DNA of 39,282 bases, from positions 1-39,282 of the forward strand of contig CAMBQN010000025.1 of NCBI GenBank assembly GCA_945870025.1, read 5' to 3'. Both the position numbers and the translations under genes were made by a program. Origin of the DNA: Akkermansia muciniphila. GTDB taxonomy: Bacteria > Verrucomicrobiota > Kiritimatiellia > RFP12 > JAAYNR01. Every line of letters begins with the position of its first letter. Position 1 is the stretch's first letter. Of the stretch, positions 32,891 to 39,282 are shown in pieces. Under the pieces are notes generated by a model that was not told the origin of the DNA, searched no databases, and saw only the letters and a program-made list of their open reading frames with translations.

Positions 32891-34756
32891 TCAACCGGCG
32901 GCAACCGGAGGCATCGGTACGTCCATGGCATCGGCGATGGCGCGGAGCAAATCCGCCTCATTCGGTGCGGTCTGCCCATCGGCCATGATACAGCGGGTGC
33001 AGGCCTCGATGACCTTCTTCTTGACCTGCGGCGACGCTTCGGAGAGCATGTTGAGCGCTAGATCGACATCGCCCAGCGATGTCCGCGCGGCGTCATAAGC
33101 CAGCGATTGCCCTTCGAGCGTCCGCATCCCCTCCTCGAAAGCGGCAGCGGCGGACTCGCGGCTCTCCGTGCCCCAGGCGGCCAGCGCGGTCATCACGGTC
33201 CGGCAGGCCGGCAGCACCTGCTCGACGGTGCGGTAGCGGATCGGCGCGGCGCTGACCTTGCCGAAGGCCGGCTCCACATGACGAATGATCATATGCTGCA
33301 GCGCGTATTCGAAGAGATCAATCTGATCGTCGGCATCGGTCATGATCTGAATGACCCGGCGAAAAACCTGATAATCCGCGCGCGGTAAAATCTTCAGCGT
33401 CGGGACCACCAGTGCGGCCAGCGGCAGCCGCAGCCCCGCTGGCAGCGAGGCGGTTGCGGACGCCAGCGCGGCCAGACGGGATTCCGCCGCCGGATCCAGG
33501 GACAGCACCGCCTGATCCTGACGCGCCCGGACATCGGACCGGGACGCGTGCAACAGGGCGTAAATCAGCGTGCGCGCCGCGACCGGGTCGCGCGCCGCCT
33601 CGCGCAAGGCCCGCGGCACAGTCGCCAGCAGGGATTGCGCTGCGGCCAGATCAACCGTGCCAGCGCCCGCGCTCGTCCCGGCGGCGAAGCCGGAGACCGC
33701 CGCCGACGTCGCACCGGCTGACGAAGCCGTCGGGACCGCCTCAGCCCATGCGGCGATTTCCGGGTTGGACGCCGGGTCGAGGCGACGAATGCGCTCTTTC
33801 AGCGGCGGATGCGTAGCAAACAGACTCATCAGACTGCTGCCGATCGCGTCGCCGAAGAACAGGTGGCTGGCTTCGGAGGCATGCGCGTTGCTGACTTTGG
33901 CACCCGCCGCGAATCCGCCGATGCGCCTCAATGCGTTGGCGATGCCGGATGGATTGCGGGTGTACTGCACCGCCGAGGCATCGGCCAGAAACTCCCGCTG
34001 ACGCGACACGGCGCTCTTGATCAGATTAGCGAAGAACACGCCGATGTAGCCGATAATGATCATCGCCAATCCCAGCAACGGCAGCGGATTGCCGCCACGC
34101 TTGTTGTCGCGCGAGCGCTCGCCGCCGCTGAATTGCGTCGTGCGGAAAATGATCTGACCGATCACGGTGATCATCAGAATCCCGAACAGCACACCGATCA
34201 GGCGGATGTTGAGCCGCATGTCGCCGTTGACCATATGGCTGAATTCATGGGCGATGACCCCCTGCAGTTCGTCCCGCTTGAGCTGCCGCACGCACCCGCG
34301 CGTCACGCCGATGATCGCGTCACGGGTGGAAAATCCGGCGGCAAAGGCGTTGATGCCGTCCTCGGCATCGAGCATGTAGACCTGTGGTACTGGCACGCCG
34401 GCCGCCAGCGCCATCTCCTCAACCACGTTCAGCACCCGCCGTTCGTCCGGATCGGTCGTGTTTGGCAGAACCGGACGCCCGCCCAGCGAACGCGCCACTG
34501 CAGGGCCGCCGCCGGAGAGCTGCGCGGTCTTGAACAGCGAACCAAAAAACACCACGGCCAGCACGCCGACCGTCACCCAGAAAAATATTTCGGGCTGCCA
34601 GAGGCCCGCAGCGGGTTCCCCCGGCTCGGAACCCCCGAACACCATCCGCACGACGACATACAGCGCCAGCACGATGCCGGCGACCGCCATGCCGTAAAGC
34701 GCCACCAGCCAGCCTGTGCGCCTGCGCGCACTGTCCTGATGTCCGTAAAAATCCAT
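32891..34756 (-). CDS. HtpX-like M48 membrane zinc metalloprotease
   Basis: The protein has 621 residues. Two N-terminal membrane segments (about 15-40, 58-76) precede the protease domain with HEFSH (H170, E171, H174) and the distal glutamate in SRQREFLADA (E255). Two further membrane segments lie at about 185-205 and 228-248. This matches M48B/HtpX-type proteases that act in membrane protein quality control. The remaining 320 residues are an Ala-rich C-terminal extension (about twice the length of HtpX), probably helical, not recognised. It lies 8 bp after lemA; the LemA-M48 pair is a recurrent arrangement. Confidence 0.9.
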   Translation of the reverse strand: MDFYGHQDSARRRTGWLVALYGMAVAGIVLALYVVVRMVFGGSEPGEPAAGLWQPEIFFWVTVGVLAVVFFGSLFKTAQLSGGGPAVARSLGGRPVLPNTTDPDERRVLNVVEEMALAAGVPVPQVYMLDAEDGINAFAAGFSTRDAIIGVTRGCVRQLKRDELQGVIAHEFSHMVNGDMRLNIRLIGVLFGILMITVIGQIIFRTTQFSGGERSRDNKRGGNPLPLLGLAMIIIGYIGVFFANLIKSAVSRQREFLADASAVQYTRNPSGIANALRRIGGFAAGAKVSNAHASEASHLFFGDAIGSSLMSLFATHPPLKERIRRLDPASNPEIAAWAEAVPTASSAGATSAAVSGFAAGTSAGAGTVDLAAAQSLLATVPRALREAARDPVAARTLIYALLHASRSDVRARQDQAVLSLDPAAESRLAALASATASLPAGLRLPLAALVVPTLKILPRADYQVFRRVIQIMTDADDQIDLFEYALQHMIIRHVEPAFGKVSAAPIRYRTVEQVLPACRTVMTALAAWGTESRESAAAAFEEGMRTLEGQSLAYDAARTSLGDVDLALNMLSEASPQVKKKVIEACTRCIMADGQTAPNEADLLRAIADAMDVPMPPVAAG

Positions 34757-34764
34757 GATCCCTC

Positions 34765-35352
34765 TCAGAAGGTCACTTTGGGCGCTTCGCGCTCGGCTGT
34801 GGCAGTGATTTCAAAGAGCGTCGCCGCCTCGAAGCCGAACGCGCCGGCCAGAATCACGGCGGGGAAGCGTTCGCGTGCGATGTTGTAGGCCATGACGGCG
34901 TCGTTATAGGACTGACGCGCGAAGCCCACCTTGTTTTCGGTGGACGTGAGTTCTTCCATGAGTTGGCTCATCTGCTGATTGCCCTTGAGATCGGGATAGC
35001 TCTCGACCACCACCATCAGGCGGCCCAGCGCGCCTTGAAGCACGCCCTCGGCGCCCATCAAGCCCTGCATCGTCTGGGCATTGCCCGGATTGCCAGCCGC
35101 CGCCTGATTCGCGCCGACGGCCTGATTGCGCGCCTGAGTGACCGCCTCGAGCGTCCCGCGCTCGTGCTTGAGATAGCCTTTGGCCGTTTCGACCAGATTG
35201 GGAATCAGATCATAGCGGCGTTTCAGTTGCACATCGATCTGGGCAAACGCATTCTTGAAGCGATTGCGCATCGTCACTAACGCATTATAAAGCCCGATCA
35301 CGAGAAGGGCCAGCACGGCCAGAACGCTCAACACGATTATCCAGGTTAACAT
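34765..35352 (-). CDS. lemA: LemA family protein
   Basis: The protein has 195 residues, the usual size. One N-terminal transmembrane helix (about 4-24) is followed by a long helical domain with the family signature YNALVTMRNRFKNAFAQIDVQLKRRYDLIPNLVE, YPDLKGNQ and STENKVGFARQSYNDAVMAYN. Function is poorly defined; LemA is commonly encoded beside membrane M48 proteases, as here. It is the first gene of the minus-strand run lemA, M48, flippase-like, dus, ridA. GGGG 6 bp before the ATG acts as ribosome site. Confidence 0.93.
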   Translation of the reverse strand: MLTWIIVLSVLAVLALLVIGLYNALVTMRNRFKNAFAQIDVQLKRRYDLIPNLVETAKGYLKHERGTLEAVTQARNQAVGANQAAAGNPGNAQTMQGLMGAEGVLQGALGRLMVVVESYPDLKGNQQMSQLMEELTSTENKVGFARQSYNDAVMAYNIARERFPAVILAGAFGFEAATLFEITATAEREAPKVTF

Positions 35353-35462
35353 GTGTATCCCCTTTTTGAAAACGCCCCGGCTGCCCCACTCTGGGACGAC
35401 CGACAGGTGCCGGATAGATTACCCCGACTTCCTCCCGAACGCAACAGCAAAAGTGAGGTGCC

Positions 35463-36629
35463 TCAGCGCATGACGAAACCGGGCGAGGACACGGTGCGGA
35501 CGGGCTGTTCGTCAAGCACCCAGAGGGCCTGGCAGCCGGGGAAGGCGGCGAGCAGGCGCAGGCCGGCCTCCGGGCCGAGCACAAAGAGCGTGGTGGAAAG
35601 GGCGTCGGCCTGCATGGCGGTCGGGGCGATTACCGTGACGCCCGCCACGCCCGTGACGGGGCGGCCGCTGCGGGGGTCGATGATGTGCGCATAGCGAACG
35701 CCGTCCAGCACCACGAACCGCTCGTAATTGCCCGATGTCGCGGTAGCCTCGCCCTCGCGCAGCGCGACTGTGCCGAGGATGCGGTCACCGTGAAAAGGAT
35801 CGCGCACGCCGATCCCCCAACCGGTTCGCCCGGCGCCGGGAACGCCATGCGCGCGGAGGTTGCCGCCCAGATTGATGAGAAAGTCGGTATCGCCTGCCGC
35901 GCGCAGCCGGTCATAGGCCAGATCGACCGCGTAACCCTTGGCGATGCCGCCGAGATCCAGCCGCATCCCCGGCCGCGTCAGGGCGGCTGCGGGGGCGGCG
36001 GGGTCCGTGAGGTCCAGACGGACATGCCGCCATCCGACCCGTTCAAGCGTTTCGGTGATGGCGGCGGCGGCGGGCGGATGGGTCACGGACCCGCTGCGGA
36101 AACCCCACAGCGCCATCAGCGGACCGACGGTGGGATCGAACGCGCCGCCCCCCGCTTTGGCCACGTCGAGCGCGTGGCGGAGGACGGCCGCAACGTGGAT
36201 GTTAACCGGCACGGGAGTCGGATCACCGGCTGCGGCGTTGACCGCATTCAGAACGCTGTTCGTGAGAAAAATCGAGAGGTCGCGCTCGATCTCGGCGAAT
36301 GCCGTGCCGACCGTCTCGCGCAACCGTTGCACACGCGCCGACTGACCGGCCGGGGCCGAGACGGCGGCGGTCGTCCCCATGCACAGCCAATGCACGGATT
36401 GGGGCGGCGGCGCTGACTTTCCGCGCGCACAGCCCGACGCCGCCAGCAGAAGCATGGCCACTAGCAGACGAGCCGCCGCTGATCGGCAGGCACTCGCAGA
36501 AACCACCTGGGACCCATTCCGGCTGTCTGGACGTGCTACTCGCCCCGCACGGAAGGTTCTTCCGCCGGGGTCGGCGTCCTGATGCCGCCCAGTGAAGTCT
36601 TGCGCAAAAAGTGGATAATCCTCATTCAT
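35463..36629 (-). CDS. apbE: ApbE FAD:protein FMN transferase (lipoprotein)
   Basis: The enzyme attaches FMN covalently to threonines of target flavoproteins, such as Na+-NQR and Rnf subunits, on the outer side of the inner membrane. Motifs include CMGTTAAV, DPTVGPLMALWGF, DLGGIAKGYAVD, NLGGNLRAHG, HIIDPRSGRPV and ADALSTTLFVLG, a complete set. A lipobox LAASGC lies at residues 62-67 if translation starts at 36629, where GGAG precedes the ATG. That leaves a 45-residue stretch before the signal peptide, so a GTG at 36506 is an alternative start giving a normal lipoprotein signal. No Rnf or NQR gene is in the window. Confidence 0.92.
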   Translation of the reverse strand: MNEDYPLFAQDFTGRHQDADPGGRTFRAGRVARPDSRNGSQVVSASACRSAAARLLVAMLLLAASGCARGKSAPPPQSVHWLCMGTTAAVSAPAGQSARVQRLRETVGTAFAEIERDLSIFLTNSVLNAVNAAAGDPTPVPVNIHVAAVLRHALDVAKAGGGAFDPTVGPLMALWGFRSGSVTHPPAAAAITETLERVGWRHVRLDLTDPAAPAAALTRPGMRLDLGGIAKGYAVDLAYDRLRAAGDTDFLINLGGNLRAHGVPGAGRTGWGIGVRDPFHGDRILGTVALREGEATATSGNYERFVVLDGVRYAHIIDPRSGRPVTGVAGVTVIAPTAMQADALSTTLFVLGPEAGLRLLAAFPGCQALWVLDEQPVRTVSSPGFVMR

Positions 36630-36701
36630 GGTGGCTCCGGAAGACAGACAGAAGGCCCGGCGCTGAATGGCTCTAAGTTAAGCGATGCTTCTGCCTCCAT
36701 C

Positions 36702-38384
36702 TTACCACCGAACCACCACTTCCAACCAATCAGCTCCGCCGTCTGGGTCATCGAGTTGGATGGAGAGTGTCTGGTTGTTCTTCTCGTTCGGTTGTTCGAC
36801 AATGGATGCCTTCCCCCGTCCATATGTATGGATAATGGCGACTTTGGTTCCAACGCTGGGGACAAACGGTGGTTGCACACTCTCAAACGGTCTGCTGGTG
36901 TTTCCTTCCCATTCGGGTGTCCAGTCCTTCTTATTCACGTATGTCGGCTTGTTGTTGCCATCCCATTTGCCGGGCAGTGCATCAGACTTATGCATGTACC
37001 ACAATTCATTGTCTCTGACCTTGACCACGTCTGATCCGTCAATGAACGCCTTTATGCGAAGTTCCCTTCCCGACGACGATGCCTGCTCTCTTGGCGTTAT
37101 GCCCCGTGCCGGCGGCACTGTTCGGGTGGCCGTCTCATCGCCTTTCTCCGACCACTTCAGGTCAACCTTGCTGGTCACACCGCGCTTGATCTCCACGTCG
37201 ACGGAACCCGCCTGACTGCTGTTTTTACTCATGTCATCCATGTAATCCCGGACAGGCAGCAGCCGGTATTTTCCTTCCTTGAGCCAGTTGATCTCGACCT
37301 TCCCGTTGACCAATTTTCTGCGCGGAGAACCATAATACGTCAGCGCGTCCGGCAGCGGCAGATTCCCTGTAGGATCAAGGGGCATGTATGACACCCACGC
37401 TCTCGGCGGAGCATTGGTTACTGAAACCTCCAGTTTGCCAAGCGCGCCCGGGTCCAAGGTCAGATCCAGATTGATCCGCTCCTTGGCATCCTTGATCACC
37501 AGCCATTTCCAGTCCAGGCAGCCATCGTACTCTGTTTCACCGAACGACGTCTCGTTCTCCTTGGCGGGCTCGCGCGCAGTTCCGCGAAGCATAACCAGGT
37601 TGTTTCCCGGCGGACGGTTGACCTGTCTGTGCGTTATTGTGCCGGTCTTGTCACACAGCATCGTCGAATTGCGCGGCCTCCAGGATGCACAGGTATAACC
37701 GCCATCACGGCCAATCGTAACTCCTGCGCCGGGTCCCTCGACCTTTCCATCTGGGCCAATCTCGAAAGTGTTCAGCGTCACGCCAATGGTTTTCCCAGCA
37801 GCGCCCAACGCTTTTGCCAGCCCATTCGTGCCGCCCTTGAGAAGGATTTTGCCGCTTATTGCGGCGCCAAACGCGGACTCATCATCCGCAGGCCCGATGA
37901 TGAAGGTCCCTTCAAGATGGCTTTTCAGCTTATCCTTCAGGGAAAGGGATATCTTGCCCGGCATGTTGTAATTCACACGTTTCCCGAATTCAAGAGCCAG
38001 GGAGAATTCGTCGCTCATGAACATCTCGGTTTTTGGCAAATCGCCATCTTTTTCGACCCATTTGAGGTGGACCTGCACGGACGAGAAGCCTGTTTTATTG
38101 TCGCCACCCACCTTGTATACTTTTCCTTCCATCGATTCGCCTTCCTTTGAAGAAAGGAATATACGAACGGACACATCCGCAAAGAAATTGGTTCCCTGGC
38201 GCAGTTCCAAGCAGTCATCTTCTATCGTGGCGCGATCCAGCCTAAAGTCCATCCCGTGCAGCTTTCCGCTGATCGGCTTATTCGGTGGCGGCAGAGCAGC
38301 CGTCACATCGCCTGCCCCGGCAATCATGACCACCGCAAATCCCAATCGAAGCGCCTGCAAAGACACGGGTAACGCTTTTTTCAT
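36702..38384 (-). CDS. Secreted protein of unknown function
   Basis: The protein has 560 residues. The start at 38384 gives a signal peptide (MKKALPVSLQALRLGFAVVM… to about DVTAA). The mature protein looks beta-rich: KISGKLHG-type repeats of charged strands, GTFIIGPADDESAFGAAISGKILLKGGTNG, then a region with many prolines, and a C-terminal WLEVVVRW. No enzyme motif is recognised. Its composition (Lys/Asn/Asp-rich) and lower GC differ from the genes to its left. It lies 64 bp after the DUF3592-type gene on the same strand, with which it may be cotranscribed. Confidence 0.7.
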   Translation of the reverse strand: MKKALPVSLQALRLGFAVVMIAGAGDVTAALPPPNKPISGKLHGMDFRLDRATIEDDCLELRQGTNFFADVSVRIFLSSKEGESMEGKVYKVGGDNKTGFSSVQVHLKWVEKDGDLPKTEMFMSDEFSLALEFGKRVNYNMPGKISLSLKDKLKSHLEGTFIIGPADDESAFGAAISGKILLKGGTNGLAKALGAAGKTIGVTLNTFEIGPDGKVEGPGAGVTIGRDGGYTCASWRPRNSTMLCDKTGTITHRQVNRPPGNNLVMLRGTAREPAKENETSFGETEYDGCLDWKWLVIKDAKERINLDLTLDPGALGKLEVSVTNAPPRAWVSYMPLDPTGNLPLPDALTYYGSPRRKLVNGKVEINWLKEGKYRLLPVRDYMDDMSKNSSQAGSVDVEIKRGVTSKVDLKWSEKGDETATRTVPPARGITPREQASSSGRELRIKAFIDGSDVVKVRDNELWYMHKSDALPGKWDGNNKPTYVNKKDWTPEWEGNTSRPFESVQPPFVPSVGTKVAIIHTYGRGKASIVEQPNEKNNQTLSIQLDDPDGGADWLEVVVRW

Positions 38385-38448
38385 GTGAAGTTTCCCCATT
38401 CCCCTTTTGTTCGCCTTCAATCGCCTTGGGCACCGCGTACACTGTTTG

Positions 38449-38961
38449 TCAGAGCTCGCCCTTGATCGCTCGCTCAATCTCCTTGTCCTTCTGTCGGAAG
38501 TAGAAGAAGACCAGAACCCCAAACCCAAACACGCCACCTCCTATTGCCATCATCTCAGTATCCGGACGTATTGTCTTTCCGGCCGCAGAGACTTCCGGTT
38601 TGTTTGGTAGAAACGTTACTTCTATCTTCTTTGTAGCGGTCGCCGCGTCGTACTCCTCTTTTTGAACGATGAATTCCTTACGACCGATGAGCGCTTCGGA
38701 GACCTTGTAGTCGGCAACAACCTTATAGACACGGCGCCCTTTCCCCGTATTGAGTACGCCGCATTCAATCACGTCGGCTGTCACGCGCGTCCCTTTTGTC
38801 GCAAGCGACTGCATTTCCTTGAATTGGTAGATCCCCATCGCAAAGACAATCGGTCCACCGAGCAAGCCCAGAAACATGGCTATACGCAACTTTTTCGCCA
38901 AACCAGATCTGACGCGAATCGTATCCTTATCAACCTTAATCGGATCAACCTGCATTTCCAT
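38449..38961 (-). CDS. DUF3592-like membrane protein
   Basis: The protein has 170 residues from the ATG at 38961, preceded by AGGAG. Two membrane segments lie at about 27-46 and 137-158, with an extracytoplasmic beta-rich domain between them: TADVIECGVLNTGKGRRVYKVVADYKV and IEVTFLPNKPEVSAAG resemble DUF3592 proteins. Function is unknown. The frame is open upstream to 39087, through a dispersed repeat, but without a ribosome site. Low GC like its neighbour. Confidence 0.7.
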   Translation of the reverse strand: MEMQVDPIKVDKDTIRVRSGLAKKLRIAMFLGLLGGPIVFAMGIYQFKEMQSLATKGTRVTADVIECGVLNTGKGRRVYKVVADYKVSEALIGRKEFIVQKEEYDAATATKKIEVTFLPNKPEVSAAGKTIRPDTEMMAIGGGVFGFGVLVFFYFRQKDKEIERAIKGEL

Positions 38962-39071
38962 TCCGTTCTCCTGTCTGTTTGCCCAAGTGATTGAGCCGTT
39001 TCCGGCTATCTCCACGTTGGTGGAGATAGTAGATGAACCCGTTTGACATGGCAATAACAAACCGGATGATC

Positions 39072-39089
39072 TCCAGGGCAAACGCATCT
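39072..39089. repeat. 18-bp dispersed repeat, second copy
   Basis: tccagggcaaacgcatct is identical to 28963-28980. In both places an AT-rich stretch follows on the plus strand. Read on the minus strand it encodes DAFAL in one frame and begins an ATG CGT TTG frame in another. Confidence 0.7.
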
Positions 39090-39133
39090 AAATTTTACCG
39101 CAAAAGCCACGACTTTGCGGTTTCACTCGGATA

Positions 39134-39258
39134 CCTCATCCGTGGATACACGGACGGCATACCGGTGAAACCGCTGAATGACACAATTAAAAACGACTTT
39201 GAGCGAATGTTCGTTCCGCCGTCCGTGTATTCACGGGTGAGGCGGACGAAACATTCGC
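39134..39258. repeat. Nested, mutually exclusive inverted repeats
   Basis: The 25-bp arm 39134-39158 is complementary to 39218-39242 at 23 of 25 positions. A second arm, 39203-39220, is complementary to 39241-39258 at 15 of 18. The two pairings share bases, so only one can form at a time. A smaller stem (ccgcaaa / tttgcgg) lies at about 39098-39120. No gene is seen from 38962 to the end of the window. Confidence 0.75.
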
Positions 39259-39282
39259 TGATTTTTTGCGGTTTTTGCGAAA

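Overview
The window looks like a chromosomal segment of a GC-rich, Gram-negative bacterium. An outer-membrane-type cell envelope is indicated by an MCE/Mla lipid-transport operon with a lipoprotein, a SurA-type periplasmic chaperone, and lipoproteins with clear lipoboxes. The mix of a CehA-type PHP hydrolase, a GH28-like protein, two DUF2961/GH172 proteins, an S23-type four-helix-bundle protein and a Y1 transposase suggests the PVC group (Kiritimatiellota/Lentisphaerota-like). That placement is an inference from gene content; no rRNA or tRNA gene was recognised.

Layout. 0-3.2 kb: palindrome-rich leader and a hybrid sensor kinase with four PAS domains. 3.3-8.2 kb: a secreted CehA-type hydrolase (+) convergent with a GH28-like gene (-). 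A second, degraded copy of the GH28 3' end lies on the other side of the hydrolase gene, so about 125 bp of direct repeat brackets it. 8.2-10 kb: a B12-binding-type radical SAM protein. 10.3-13.4 kb: a + strand housekeeping operon of SurA-like isomerase, RsmA, a pteridine-reductase-like SDR and FolB. 13.5-16.8 kb: an orphan HigA-type antitoxin whose toxin gene is an internally deleted remnant, a small ExbB/TolQ-type protein, an SDR and a nitronate monooxygenase-type enzyme. 16.9-17.3 kb: a glycine-rich RRM protein with its terminator.

17.8-22.5 kb: a tightly packed six-gene operon (-). It starts with an unusual fusion of a half-size GDT1/UPF0016 cation transporter and a rubrerythrin-like domain, followed by an HNH nuclease gene, then MlaE, MlaF, MlaD and a PqiC-type lipoprotein. 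Three of its five junctions are ATGA overlaps. 22.6-24.2 kb: a repeat-rich mobile island around a Y1 (REP-associated) transposase with candidate inverted ends.

24.4-28.9 kb: an AraC regulator divergent from a carbohydrate cluster of GH172, class II aldolase and GH172. I suggest it breaks down D-arabinofuranose- or fructose-containing oligosaccharides in the cytoplasm. 29-30.4 kb: a lipoprotein-type acetolactate decarboxylase with an apparently leaderless promoter, and an S23-type protein whose tail is encoded by a CG-rich microsatellite. 30.5-35.4 kb: a - strand cluster of LemA, an HtpX-like protease, a flippase-like membrane protein, tRNA-dihydrouridine synthase and RidA. 35.5-39 kb: an ApbE lipoprotein and two uncharacterised envelope proteins of visibly lower GC. 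The window ends in nested inverted repeats.

Most of the window is ordinary metabolism and envelope biology. The least explained items are the GDT1-ferritin fusion coupled to the Mla operon, the GH172/aldolase cluster, and the dispersed repeats and gene remnants (3.3, 10.1, 13.8, 22.7, 28.9 and 39.1 kb).
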